Shown here piece after piece: positions 49,197 through 60,078 of a stretch of DNA of 64,000 bases; within the stretch, counting starts at the first letter, position 1, and every line of letters starts with the position of its first letter. A program made the position numbers and the translations under genes. A model generated the notes under the pieces. It had not been told where the DNA came from, ran no database searches, and was given only the letters and a program-made list of their open reading frames with translations. The stretch lies in assembly GCF_032854445.1 (NCBI RefSeq), contig NC_088306.1, forward strand, positions 2,041,873-2,105,872. Reading direction: 5' to 3'. Source of the stretch: Liolophura sinensis. Lineage: Eukaryota > Mollusca > Polyplacophora > Chitonida > Chitonidae.

Positions 49197-49437
49197 TTTT
49201 TCTTCTAACATTGGTTAGAGCGTCCGCTTCAAAGTTGGGAAACCCAGGATCAAACTTGGTGTCGGTATAATTTTAGTGGGTGGAGTATCATATCTGGTGT
49301 CTTCGGCATGATACTTCAGTGGCGACATGGACTCGCCATGCCACAAGGAGACACAGTATATGTTCACACACATAACTCCTCGTCGTCATGTGACCGACGA
49401 ATTGCTAAGTGCGACGTTAAACCCCTAAAAGCGACGT
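49197..49437 (+). mobile_element. SINE family C
   Basis: A tRNA-like start (TTGGTTAGAGCGTCCGCTTC), a middle with GTGTCTTCGGCATGATACTT and TTCAGTGGCGACATGGACTC, and an end CGTCGTCATGTGACCGACGA then GCGACGTTAAACCCC. Part of its middle recurs at 16226-16345. Confidence 0.7.
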
Positions 49438-49519
49438 TAAACCCCATTCCTCTAACATCGACTCGTTGGGTTTAAACCACTTTGTGGAAAGGAAAATGGC
49501 GAATTTTCAATGTTCACAG

Positions 49520-49865
49520 ACCGGCCCCGATAGCAGCGTCCACTTCGGGAGCGGTAGATCCAGGGTCAATCCTGGGTCGAGTTACACCTAAGACAGGAAA
49601 AGAGGAAGATGTAACTTCCTCGCTTGGCGTTCAGCATAAAGGGGATAGTGCAACGACTGGTTGACCCGTATCAGTATAATGGTTTGGGTGGGGCGACTAA
49701 CTTTCCTCCGATAAGGGGTCTCAGTGAAGCAGCACTAGATAAAAGAGCGGTGGAAATCCGTCCTGCAACAAGGAGGCACATTACATGCTCTATAAGGTTT
49801 CCTTCGTCGTCATATGGCTGAAAAATTAAGGTACGACGTTAAACCCCAAGCACCGACTCCTTCAG
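49520..49865 (+). mobile_element. SINE family A, full-length with intact target duplication
   Basis: It has a tRNA-like head (CCGGCCCCGATAGCAGCGTC) with GGTAGATCCAGGGTCAATCC, then the full family body to GACGTTAAACCCCAAGCACC. The perfect 13-bp duplication TCAATGTTCACAG at 49507-49519 and 49866-49878 marks it as the freshest SINE insertion seen here. Confidence 0.94.
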
Positions 49866-49878
49866 TCAATGTTCACAG

Positions 49879-51490
49879 CGACGTTGTTAAATAAAAGCAG
49901 CTATATGAAAGAAATTAGTTTATATTCGGATGAGTACGGAAATGTTCGAATTGCAGTCTTCGTTAGGAAATTAAGAAAACGGGGTGAATGACGCCACGTA
50001 GACCATGCAGATACTCGTAAAGGCGTAATATGCCATAAATTATGTTGAACACAAGGCCATTTGCGTGTGGCTAACGCTGTGTGTCTGAATCTAGGCCTCC
50101 CTGGCTAGCTCGGCAGTAATCTTTCACCGGGCGGTGTGTCGTGCATACCTGGATAAGTGGGATGGTTTTTCACCGCTCTCTGCCAGCTACATCTAGATTT
50201 CCTTTGCCCATATAACTGATGGCAGAGAAATATTGTTGCGTTCGGTGTAAAGCTTCATTCCGGTGAATAAAATGCCCCGTTTGCGCTTCTCTCACACAAT
50301 CTTACGAGGGCCTTATCAGTTTATATTCCACTATGTAAACGGCTGTTCTCGTGTCAGCGGATCTGCCTGACGCTATGTTTTCTTCAGGTCTTTTTTTTCT
50401 ATCTTCACACGTTCAAGAACAATACAGAAACAGCGATGTATTACAGAAAATGACAAATAATGTACACAACTTTTAAGCCAGTTTCTTCAGGTCCAAGTTA
50501 TTCTCTTCAGTTGTTGTGGGTTGAATTCCAAAATTACTAGGTACCTGTCGAGGATTTACTACCGATATTGAAATCAGTATTGATATTCTAATCAAATGTA
50601 CGAAATATTTCACAACCTGGTAAATAACGACAAATCTGGTATCATTTGGTTGTAGCTACTTTAGTATACGATGTCTTTCACACTGCGGAATTATCTCCTC
50701 GGGATATTTTGGCTTCCTTCCATGGTTTCTTCTGAAAAAAAATAGCAGCATTTCTTTGTAATATTAGATATTGCCTTTATTGTCGTATATTCAGAGTTTG
50801 TTCTCGGGGTTAATCGACCAATAAATTAGCAAGGTTTTATTGTTTGTTTGTTTATTATATGATTTGTAAATTAAGAAAGTTTCACTTTTACAGCACCACC
50901 ACCTGTTATATATATATATGAATATATATATATATATATAAATGCTCATAGAAGGAACCATTTCTTTGTTATTAAAATGCATCCGTACCTTGTCAGCTAA
51001 GGTCAAAGCAAGTGAAAAACCTCTGACAAACCAGCGAGATCAAGATTCGAACACGCGACCCAGATCACCAAAACCTCGCGTGAGGCACGTTGTAGGCCTA
51101 CTACTGAACCAACAGGAGCCCTTCAAACCACGTATCTAGGCATGTATACGAATCTGGGGCCATGTCTAGCAATGCCACTTTCTTGCCTTTTATTGTGAAA
51201 CCTCATTCCGTTTTGTTGCGCCGCTTTGACTGGCTTCGCACCCTTACTGTTGAAGATAACTTTTCTTCCACCCATATGATGAGCCCTAGAGACTCCAGTT
51301 TCCTCCACCCGTAAAACTGACCACCAACCTATAAGTGCAATATTCTTGACAGTTAAAGCAATGATTTATTTGATTTTTTGTTATATACGCCATTTAAAGC
51401 AGTATACTGAAACAGCACTTGAAATGGACGTTTTCTGAGCACCAAACCCAATTTCGCTGTTAAAAAGGTTCACTTACTTATACTTTTAAC
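49879..51490. other. Gene-free stretch, possible SINE relics
   Basis: 50096-50280 has a start like CCTCCCTGGCTAGCTCGGCA and an end like GAGAAATATTGTTGCG, which loosely follow the family B layout and may be an old relative. A TA-rich run lies at 50908-50940. A family B tail-like piece is at about 51265-51375. No gene was seen. Confidence 0.4.
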
Positions 51491-51494
51491 CGTT

Positions 51495-52165
51495 CACGAG
51501 TGGACAGGTACACCTGCCGATCAGGCAGGTTGGGCGGGTGGCTGTCCAGCCGTGGCCCCATTCGTCCATGCAGTGCTTTACACAGTCATTATTCGTGTGA
51601 CAGGCTAGCGCGGCCCCTATCAATAAGAAAGCGTGACACAGTGTTTCACATATTTATTGCCCGTGTAACAGGTTATCCGTGTGGCAGGTCAGTGCGACCC
51701 CTATCAACAGGGAAGCGCGATACAGTGCTTCACACGGTCGTTATTCGTGTGGCAGGCCAGTACGACCCTATGAACAAGGAAGCGTGATAGTGCTTCACAC
51801 AATCGTTATTCGTGTGGCAGACCAAGAACGATCCCAGTCGACACGAAAGTGTGATACAATGCTTTACACCACCAATCAACGATAAAGCGTGATGCAGTGC
51901 TTCACACAGTCGTTATTCGCGTGGCAGCCCAGTACGATCCCAATCGACACGAAAGTGTGATACAGTGCTTTACACCACCAATCAACGATAAAGCGTGATG
52001 CAGTGCTTCACACAGTCGTTATTCGCGTGGCAGCCCAGCGCGATCCCAATCGACACGAAAGTGTGATACAGTGCTTTACACCACCAATCAACGATAAAGC
52101 GTGATGCAGTGCTTCACAGAGTCGTTATTCGTGTGGCAGCCCAGTACGACCCTATCAACAAAGTT
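51495..52165. repeat. Minisatellite with a higher-order unit
   Basis: A basic unit of roughly 50-60 bp contains CAGTGCTTCACACAGTCGTT and ATTCGTGTGGCAGGCCAGT. From about 51830 to 52110 two unlike half-units (one with CAGTGCTTCACACAG, the other with CAGTGCTTTACACCACC) alternate as a larger period of a little over 100 bp, repeated about three times almost without change. Confidence 0.92.
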
Positions 52166-52580
52166 ACAAAGTATGTATACAAAAGAATTGCTGTTCTCAA
52201 ATGGCTACTTCTTCTCGTATGATGCACGAATGAATGATTATGGCTTAACACCACTTCGACAATATCAATTAGCCATACCGTGGCGATAACCTGTTTTAAA
52301 AAAGGATAGAAGCGTTCCGTGTAGTTTTGATGCGATATAAGCATCCCAGATCAATCGTAAATCGATGGGCATTTTTAAAACCAGCTAAAACCACATAAAC
52401 CTCAGCTGAACGTTGCTTTGGATATTAGTCTTAAGACTTTATATTGGTATATACTGGTAAAAAACAACTCGTGTCTGTTACTACACCCTTGTCCAAAAAT
52501 ACTCGCTGGACTACATTTTAGGCAAATCATCTCACTTTGACAAAACTGAATAATGTGACCAACCTGAAAATAATTCTTAC

Positions 52581-52626
52581 CTATAGAGATAGCCAGGATT
52601 GCGAGGTATAGCAGAGTTCTCCACAT
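52581..52626 (-). CDS. Signal-peptide-like first exon, minus strand (tentative)
   Basis: ATG at 52624-52626 opens MWRTLLYLAILAISI, then one further base and a good donor (G|GTAAGAAT). This resembles exon 1 of the peptide gene at 53740 (MLRTALLVLVLICCAA, then G|GTGAGT) in length, in the M-x-R-T-x-L pattern and in phase-1 intron position, and it lies 1.1 kb away on the opposite strand. No matching cysteine-rich second exon was found downstream. Reading straight through the donor gives a 74-residue frame with four cysteines that lacks the C-x-C end. It may be a decayed or incomplete paralogue, or coincidence. Confidence 0.35.
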
Positions 52627-52857
52627 GTTGACCTATGTCAGGTGTTGAGCAGAAATGCCGTGTTATCAGACAAACGTTTCTTTATCAGGCCTTGGCCAAG
52701 GTTAAGCTTTCTGGACACCGATGAGATTCGTGCCTTGAACCTCACATGTATCTTATCCTTGTTTTACCTTAAACCGATTTATCATGTTAAACACCTGTCC
52801 AAGCGCACAATGAAGTGCATAAAAACATGCAGAAATCCCAAAAATAAATTAAAGTAA

Positions 52858-53520
52858 GTAAGAAATGTGGTAAGTAATCATATTTCTCCAATGTCCAGCA
52901 CTTACGATAACGTAAGACCTCAATAGTGTAAAATGCAAATTTAAGCAAATAAGCAATTTTCCTGATTTATACTTTCAAGAAATATTCTGTTAAATTGAAT
53001 AGAAGATCTGTTGTCTGAGTGATACTAGAATGGATTCTATTGCAACATATTATTCTGTTGTAGACACATATTGCATTAATTCAACAGAACGATTCTATCA
53101 AACGGGACTTCATGTTGAATGACACATTGTTTTGTTGTATTAACAGAATACATTCGAACATCACCCATCACTAACAGAATTTTTGTTAAAATGAACAGAA
53201 TAATTTCTCTGTTACTGGGTTAGTTATTTGGCTGGTAAGTAATACTTACTATTGTTTACAAATTGTATATTATTTGACTGTTGCCGAGTTCAAGAATGTA
53301 ACGTCGACCAGCGTTATGAGAGTTCTGTGCTTTTTGTTAAACAATTCACATCACGCTCAAACACACAAAGAACACTGTCGCCAACAAGAAGAATAAATAC
53401 ATTATAGCAACAAAAACGTCGCCCTGTCAGAGACATGCAGCTGTAGGTTTCAGGTTAAACCAAACTTAGTCTAGAATAGGCTGGGGGCATTGTTGAACCT
53501 GATTGTTTATTGAATTGCAT
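52858..53520. other. Stretch with repeated inverted TTCTGTT motifs
   Basis: About 52986-53215 holds several copies of ATTCTGTT and its complement AACAGAAT in both orientations (ATTATTCTGTTG, TTCAACAGAACG, TTAACAGAATAC, GAACAGAATAAT). This suggests a small palindromic MITE-like element, but clear ends were not found. Confidence 0.4.
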
Positions 53521-53739
53521 GCAGAATATATATATGTACAATTGTGTAGGTGGACCATGAGTAGTGCGAGACACTGGTGACGAGACCCGGTTTTCTAAGG
53601 TCTGATAAACTTCCGTGGCAGCAGTCGTGGTTCCCACGGCTACGACGTCACATAGATTCAGCTGTCAGCATTACAGCCTGTTCGATATCACCATTACGCC
53701 ATACAGATCTATCTATCTTCGAGAAAACCTGTATCCAGT

Positions 53740-55484
53740 ATGCTGAGAACTGCTTTGCTCGTCCTCGTTCTGATTTGCTGTGCAGCTGGTGAGTTCATTT
53801 TCGTTGGTACAGTTTGAAGAACAAAATGTGATTTTCAAGCGATGACTCATTGACAGACATTATGATATTTCATCTTTCTTGAAACAAACAGACCGGCCCG
53901 TGGCCGAGTAGTTAATATGCTTCCTTAAATCGCTATAAATACACAAGGTGCGGGTACAGGCCCAGTCTAGCATAGAGAGCTGTTTATTTCCCGACACTCA
54001 TGCATTGTTTGTAGTGGGCATTGTGACAAAAAGTGGCCTGACAAACACTTGGCGTAGTCTAACCTTCGTTGAGATCCATTGTGCTAGTCGAGTTGTCAGT
54101 AACTTACCAAAGGTCGATCCTTTAACCTGTCACTTCGTTTCCATCCATAAGACCCGCCGGCCATCTTCAATCGTAGAAATGAGTTTTTACAAAAGTATAT
54201 AACTAATACAAGATATCTTTTAGAAAATAATTTTGATAATCTTAATTAATAATTAAAATTAATATTAATATTGATAATTAAAATTAATAATTTTAATAAT
54301 TTTGATAAGGTAAACAATTCCCGACTCTACGGAAAAAAAGCATTTGTGCTTGTACTAAATACGACATTTCTATCCAATTTTCTAAATCGGTTAGACTGTC
54401 CAACAGAAAAAAAATTCCAGCCATAGCAACATTAACAAAACTTTCAAATTCGATTTCATTTCTTTTCGATTTCACTTCTTTATTTAGAAGTTGAACTACA
54501 TGCCTATCAGAATCCTGTTACACAAAGCGATTATAGACTAGATGTTTATGATTGTAAACCTTGCTTGGAGTCCAAACAGATACAGTATATCAACGGTCAG
54601 CTCTGTAATGGACGTTCAAGATCAGTAATCGCAAAAACCAATTTCCAGAACAACAGAAATCACCAAAAACCAAAAAAGAAAGCAAATAAAGTAAGCATTT
54701 AAAATGATATTATTAAATTATATAAATTAATTTATATAATTAAATAATTAATTAGTTTTAAGTAAATTACTTTTATTTTCAAAATTAGGATGGATTCGTG
54801 TAAAGAGAAGCAGTCAGCAGTTCTCGAAGACGATAGGAATATACCAGGCGAATGAATGTTTGTTTATAATTTGTCGTCATTTAAAATTATGTGTTTGTAT
54901 CGGGTTTTGATTGATCTGTTCATATATGAAACTTGGGGATTTAATTCAGTATTCAATACATACCCTCAATACATACCCTCAGCTGTATATAGGCTAAAAT
55001 CGCTTTGTGGAACAAGGGTGTCTTTTTCATGCAGAGAGTGACCCAGGGGCCTCCCACCAATGCGGTCGCTGTGAGTTAAAGTTCAGCTCATGCTGGCTTT
55101 CTCTTCGACCATACGTGGGAAGGTCTATCAACAACCTGCAGGTGTTCGTGTGTTTCCCCCAGGATCTGCCCGGATTTCCCCCACCATAATGCTGGCCGCC
55201 GTCGTAAAAGTGAAAAATTCTAGAGTACGGCGTAAAACACCAATCAAATAAATTCATGCAGAGTACCGGCACGAAGAGTAGCCTACTTTCTGGCCTTTCC
55301 TCCAATGGAGTCACATTCATCACCCCATTTCTCTTATCTTCTTCCATTCCCTACAGTCGTGTTGGGCTGCTCCAGGAACTCAGACTGTGACAAGTTTTGC
55401 CAAAATATGTACGGCTCTACCTGGACGGCGTTCGCGCCAACCTGCCTACTGGGCAAGTGCGAATGCATTCTTGTCCACGGATAA
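53740..55484 (+). CDS. Small secreted six-cysteine peptide, CS-alpha-beta (defensin-like) pattern, two exons
   Basis: Exon 1 is 53740-53788 (MLRTALLVLVLICCAA, a signal peptide), donor G|GTGAGT. Exon 2 is 55357-55484 after TTCCCTACAG. Both are phase 1, giving 58 residues. The mature part, about residues 21-58, has cysteines spaced C-x5-C-x3-C-x14-C-x4-C-x-C. C-x3-C with C-x-C is the CS-alpha-beta signature shared by invertebrate defensins and scorpion-type channel peptides, and GKCEC near the end is typical. The fold and secretion are well supported; antimicrobial versus another role cannot be told. Intron 1 contains a SINE B (55028-55252). A TATA-like ATATATATA at about 53526-53535 is some 210 bp upstream of the ATG. 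Confidence 0.72.
55028..55252 (+). mobile_element. SINE family B in the peptide gene's intron
   Basis: It runs from GAGTGACCCAGGGGCCTCCC through the CATACGTGGGAAGGTCTATC and ATAATGCTGGCCGCCGTCG blocks to AATCAAATAAATTC. It ends about 105 bp before exon 2; the extreme tRNA head is missing. Confidence 0.88.
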
Positions 55485-55602
55485 AATTTGTAAGCATGCC
55501 ATTGTTTGATTAATTCTCCCAAATCTCTGCTCAGAGGGCTGGTCTTGTTGACACTGTAACGGGTTTTAAACTAGTCGGAATGTCTTCCTCATACTCTTCA
55601 TA

Positions 55603-55975
55603 GCGCATGCGTCAGTCGCTACCTTTCGCTTTACATCACTGCCACTATTAGACAAGCTTTTCTTTGTAGCCTGTGAGACGCTTGTAGGCTTGTATAGGTT
55701 TAGCCTCATCACTTGCGTCCTCCGGCGGAACAATTTAGTACGCATTTATCAATAAAATTGTTTTAGTTTTTGTTAGAATCATGTTAGAATTTTGTTCTAA
55801 AAAGTATGCATGTGTATGAAGTACTATTAGAGACAAAGGTTGAGACACATTTCTGAAATCACGTCCTGCCTCATCACCGTGATTCCAATGACCTCGGCGT
55901 TATTAAAGATTTCTGTACAAAATGTGCTGTTGGTGGCAATGATGTAAAGCGAAAGGTAGAGAGCGACGCATGCGC
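55603..55975. mobile_element. 373-bp MITE with about 48-bp inverted ends and TA target site
   Basis: The left end GCGCATGCGTCAGTCGCTAC then CTTTCGCTTTACATCA matches the reverse complement of the right end (GCGCATGCGTCGCTCTCTAC then CTTTCGCTTTACATCA). TA lies on both sides (55601-55602 and 55976-55977), as for mariner-type elements. It has no coding capacity. It carries AATAAA at 55751-55756. Confidence 0.88.
55751..55756 (+). terminator. Candidate poly(A) signal for the six-cysteine peptide gene
   Basis: This is the first AATAAA downstream of the stop codon (267 bp after it), and it is inside the MITE. No AATAAA or ATTAAA was seen between the stop and the MITE. Confidence 0.4.
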
Positions 55976-56109
55976 TATATAAAGCAGTATGTGTGTCTTC
56001 CTATCATAGTTCGCAAGCATGAGTTACGTTGTTCATACATAGATCCACGTAGCATATGAGCGAGTACAGCCTGCTTCAGTACAGTACCTCCAGAGCTCGG
56101 CTCTACCAC

Positions 56110-56262
56110 ACTGTGTTTCGTCTTTCTCATTGTGCAGTTATGTCTGAGCAAGAGAGAATGTGTTTGCAACATTGTGCAGCGATCGCTGAGCAAGTGAGAA
56201 TATGTTTGCAACATTGTTCAGCGATCTTTGAGCAAGTGAGAATGTGTTTGCACATTGGATAA
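56110..56262. repeat. Short tandem repeat, about three copies of about 40 bp
   Basis: GAGCAAGTGAGAATGTGTTT followed by GCAACATTGTGCAGCGATC-type sequence is repeated three times with small changes. Confidence 0.8.
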
Positions 56263-56302
56263 GTCCGTCGACTCATGCCGTACTGTTGGGGTTGGTGGGA
56301 CG

Positions 56303-57165
56303 GACAAGAGCCCCTTCGGACAAAAACCCCGCGGACAGAACTCCCGGCGGACAAAAGCTCGGGTGGACATAAGCCCCTCGATCAGTATTTAAGTGTATAT
56401 GGAAAATGACATAAGCTGTTTGGTTGTTTGAGAAAACTTGAAACCTTCTCCCTGAAATGCCGTTTCAGATTTCAATACATGTTTGCAAACAATAGAACCT
56501 TTTCTTACTCGTTCAATCTCATGTATTCTAATCGTTTTGGACGACATGGGAAAGAGTTATATATCTCTCGGCGGCATGAATGCCCGACCTCCATTCCAGA
56601 CTTATCTGAAAACCACAAAAGTCCACAAGTATGGTAAACATTTGTTGTATTGCAGCTTGAGTTAGACTTTTTTTCCTATTCTAAGAACACAAATCTAATA
56701 ACACAAATATATATGCATATATGTACCAAAAATATAATTTACGTGCTATAGCCTAACACCGCTAAAGAAAATGGTTGAATCCAAACACTTGTAGGAGTGA
56801 TGGTTTTAACCTCAGAAACCAAAAGAAACAAAACGTGAACGTTTACATCTTTCCGAGTGTAGATGTTCAGAAGCTTGCAGCCAACATTTATTTTTCCGGA
56901 TTTCAGGGAATAATTCATAAATATTAATTTACCGAATTCACACAGAATGCTTCCAATTCAATGCTAAGATCACTGAGTCGTTTGATATATCATATACATC
57001 CATGTAGGGCATATAAAATAGGGGGAAAATACACAGTAGCCTATAAAAATAAAGTATTATTTTTTTTTTAAGGGTATTCAAAAATAATATTTTTCTTGTG
57101 AAATATAATAATATCCACCAGGGATTTTGTCCGTGGGGCTTTCGTCCGTGGGGCTTTTGTACTGA
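56303..57165. mobile_element. Non-autonomous DNA element with repeated GGACAAAAGCCCC ends (tentative)
   Basis: The left edge has four spaced copies of a GGACAAAA-C-rich motif (56309-56375). The right edge has the inverse GGGGCTTTCGTCCGTGGGGC and TTTTGTCCGTGGGG (57122-57160). The interior is AT-rich and has no gene. Exact ends and target duplication are unclear. Confidence 0.6.
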
Positions 57166-57186
57166 ATTCGGCTGGGTTATATATGT

Positions 57187-57440
57187 TAATATATTCATTT
57201 ATTTATTTCTTTGATGCTTTACGTCGTGTTCAAGAATATTTTACTTTTACGGTGGCGACCATCAATATGGCGAGAGGAAATCAGAGAGAGTATACGGGGA
57301 AGCCCACGACCCTCCGCAGGTTGATCGCAGACCTTCCTATGTACGACAAAAGAAGAAGCCAGCATGAGCTGGACTTGAACTCACAGGATCCCATTGGCAT
57401 TGTGCGGCGTCTACCACGCTAATTACAACATCACGGAGCC
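57187..57440 (-). mobile_element. SINE family B, full-length
   Basis: The tail ATTCATTTATTTATTTCTTT leads, then the TTCAAGAATATTTTACTTTT and CGACCATCAATATGGCGAG blocks and the CCAGCATGAGCTGGACTTGA region, closing with a degraded head near CACGGAGCCCC. Confidence 0.87.
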
Positions 57441-58045
57441 CCTCAGCCCCCTCCCCTCTCGTTTCTCACCAGTTTCTTCACACAACCTGTCATTTTGATA
57501 CGGATGCCGGTTAGTGTCATGATTACCCCTCATCTAACTCCCACCCTCACTCCCAATATTGCCATTTACAAGTATCCAGCCCTCGCCCATCCACGCCCTC
57601 TTTGTCTTCCACTGGTTCGATAAGGTCGCGGTCTAGATGGCCGCTGTTAGCCACCATAAAAATGTGCCATTATATTACAAAACACTTTTTTTTCCTTTTA
57701 AAGGGTTTTTCTGGGGAGGAGGTTGTCGGTCTAATCGACGAATATGTATGGTTATCCTTAAAGTAGAAACCATTTTACTTTTTCTGTTTGGGACCCAAAT
57801 CTTCAAATGAATAAATTTTTAGCCCATCTTCTATACTTGTGTTGTTTTGATTGTTTTCGATAATTCATCGGAATTCTCAGTTATACGGTCATATGACTTC
57901 TGTTACAACTCTTACAAGATCTATCATCTTAAGCTGAATGTGAACGATAAAACCAAGTAGTGACAGTTCGTAACGTCCAAAAGAAACTATTATAATTTAA
58001 ATTTTTTTTAAATTTTCAGGCATCTAAAATGAGATTAAACATGGT
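57441..58045. other. Unassigned stretch
   Basis: Between two SINEs; C-rich near 57525-57600, otherwise AT-rich. No coding or structural feature was recognised. Confidence 0.4.
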
Positions 58046-58049
58046 AACA

Positions 58050-58330
58050 TTCTTGGTGTTTTGCGTAGTACTCAGGATAATTTCACTTATACGACTGCGG
58101 CCAGCATTATGGTGGAAGGAAATCGGCAGATCTAGGAAGAAACCCACGACCACCCGCAGGTTACTTGCAGACTTTCAAACGTACCGCCGGAGAGGAAGCC
58201 AGCATGAACTGAACTTTAACTCACAGCGACCGCATAGGTGAAAGACACCTCGGCATTTTTACGGTTCCCTCCACCCATAAATTTAATCACTGTCCTATAA
58301 GTGAAGTACTAATTAGAAAAATAAATAAGT
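58050..58330 (-). mobile_element. SINE family B, with an opposed second tail
   Basis: 58050-58245 is a minus-orientation copy (GGCCAGCATTATGGTGGAAG, CCAGCATGAACTGAAC, CAGCGACCGCATAGG). 58256-58330 reads as a plus-orientation family B tail (CCCTCCACCCATAAATTTAA, CCTATAAGTGAAGTAC, AAATAAATAAG). Either two truncated copies meet or the head was lost by rearrangement. Confidence 0.7.
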
Positions 58331-58808
58331 ATCAGTAAAATAAAGAAACAAATAAGTTTTATTTTTGACTAGGCGTTTCACGCGACTTTTTTGTATATAT
58401 ACATGAGTCAAAAAGACTATAGTATGTCTATGTAATTATTTACCATGCTGCCCTTACACGCATCGTTTGACGACAAAGTTCTATCCACGTTACATCGGAT
58501 GCTTCACCTGCTGACCATGTTTTTAATACTGAACAACAAAATATATAGTACAACTCCAAACGCTGTGTTGGAATGAGCCTTTGAGGTTAAATTTTTGCAG
58601 ATGGGGTGGTTTGGATGATCCACACACATGTAAAATCGGACCCACCTGAAAAACGACCAAGAGGTTATTTATTTATTTCCTGATTACTTGACTGCATGAA
58701 AGATAATGAAAGATATTATATTGCTAGCCCAATCAAATTATCTGTATTTACTGAGCATGGCTCAAATTATTCCCTTTCAGTAAACATCACGCTCGTGCCT
58801 GTACTATG

Positions 58809-58946
58809 TATATTGTCAACATGAGTGTAAAGTGTGATAAGGTTATGTGTACTATATATATATTGTCAACATGACTATAAAGTGTGATAAGGTTGTGTGC
58901 ACTACGTATATTATCAACATGACTCTAAAGTGTGATAAGGTTATGT

Positions 58947-59023
<77 letters not shown>

Positions 59024-59255
59024 CCAACATGACTGTAAAATGTGATAAGGTTGTGTGTACTATGTATATTGTCAACATGACTGTAAAGTGTGAACAGGTC
59101 ATGTGTACTCAGTATATTATCAACATTACCATAAAGTGTGATAAGGTTATGTGTACTAAGTATATTGCTAACATGACTGTAAAATGTGATAAGGTTGTGC
59201 GTATTATGTATATTGTCAACATCACTATAAAGTGTGATAAGGTTATAATTCAACC
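58809..59255. repeat. 48-bp minisatellite, about eight copies, split by a (TA)n run
   Basis: The unit contains TGTCAACATGACTGTAAAGT and GTGATAAGGTTATGTGTACT with about a 48-bp period. In the third interval the TACTATGTATAT junction is expanded into about 36 TA units (about 58950-59021). Confidence 0.95.
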
Positions 59256-59595
59256 CGCTTTATAAATTTTAGGAATTTTTAAACCGATTTTGAATGGTAA
59301 CAAGTGCAAAGGCAAAGCGAGTTTTGTGGGTTTTTTGTGTTTGGGGTGTTCTAAAATAATAACAAAATGCATTGGGATTCGCATGCGCTGATCGAGTTTT
59401 TCCCAAGAATCTCTGATATGACATTTTAAAGCTCTTGTTCTCAGAGGCTGCCAAAGACGTGGTCAATGAAGTCGTGTGTTCGAATGCAGTTCTCTCTGTT
59501 TCGACCGTGGTTTTAGTCAGGAGCTTTCTTAGGTGCTTAGCAAACTTGATGTGGTTTATTCGAACCACATAGGTTTCCGCTACTCATAACCTTTC

Positions 59596-59983
59596 GGGAC
59601 CGGCAGAGTCACACCTAAGACTTTAAAAGAGGAAGTTGTAACTTCCTCGCTTGGCGTTCAGCATGAAGGGGATAGTGCAACGACTGGTTGACCCGTATCA
59701 GTATAATGGCTCGGGCGGGGCTGCTTACTTGCCTTCGGTAAGTCGTCTCAGTGAAGCAGCACTAAATAAAAGAGCGGTGGAAATCCGTCCTGCAACAAGG
59801 AGGCACATTACACGTACATGCACCCTAATGATTCCTTCGTCGACATATGACTGAAAAATTGTTGAGTACGACGTTAAACCTCAAGCACTCACTCACTCAC
59901 TCTACTCATAACCTTGCCGCCGTCATATTAATAGAAACTTCTTGAGTGCGGCGTTAAATGCCAATCAAATAAATAACGCAATG
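59596..59983 (+). mobile_element. Head-less SINE family A followed directly by a family B tail
   Basis: 59596-59905 runs from GGGACCGGCAGAGTCACACC to CACTCACTCACTC of family A. 59906-59977 then gives the family B 3' module (CCGCCGTCATATTAATAGAA, TTCTTGAGTGCGGCGTTAAA, AATCAAATAAATAA). Confidence 0.8.
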
Positions 59984-59991
59984 TAACGTAC

Positions 59992-60078
59992 TTTGGGTCG
60001 TCAGTACACTCCACTTCCATACCACGGGCCTTTATATCTGCCTTCAGCTCTGTTATTGATTTTCCGTTACAGTCTTCT
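59992..60078 (-). CDS. Candidate isolated exon, SAP-like sequence (tentative)
   Basis: On the minus strand a pyrimidine/G-rich tract ending TTTTCAG precedes an open stretch reading EDCNGKSITELKADIKARGM then EVECTDDP, followed by AAA|GTACGT as a possible donor. The phase is 1 at entry and 2 at exit. ELKADIKARGM resembles the first half of a SAP-type helix pair. No neighbouring exon was found; a family B SINE tail abuts it and minisatellites lie upstream. It could be a real exon of a gene extending beyond the window or chance. Confidence 0.3.

Noticed and set aside
52402-52626. Single-exon four-cysteine secreted peptide
   Set aside because: The frame runs through a good splice donor (G|GTAAG) and lacks a paired cysteine pattern; only the signal-peptide part is kept, as a tentative exon.
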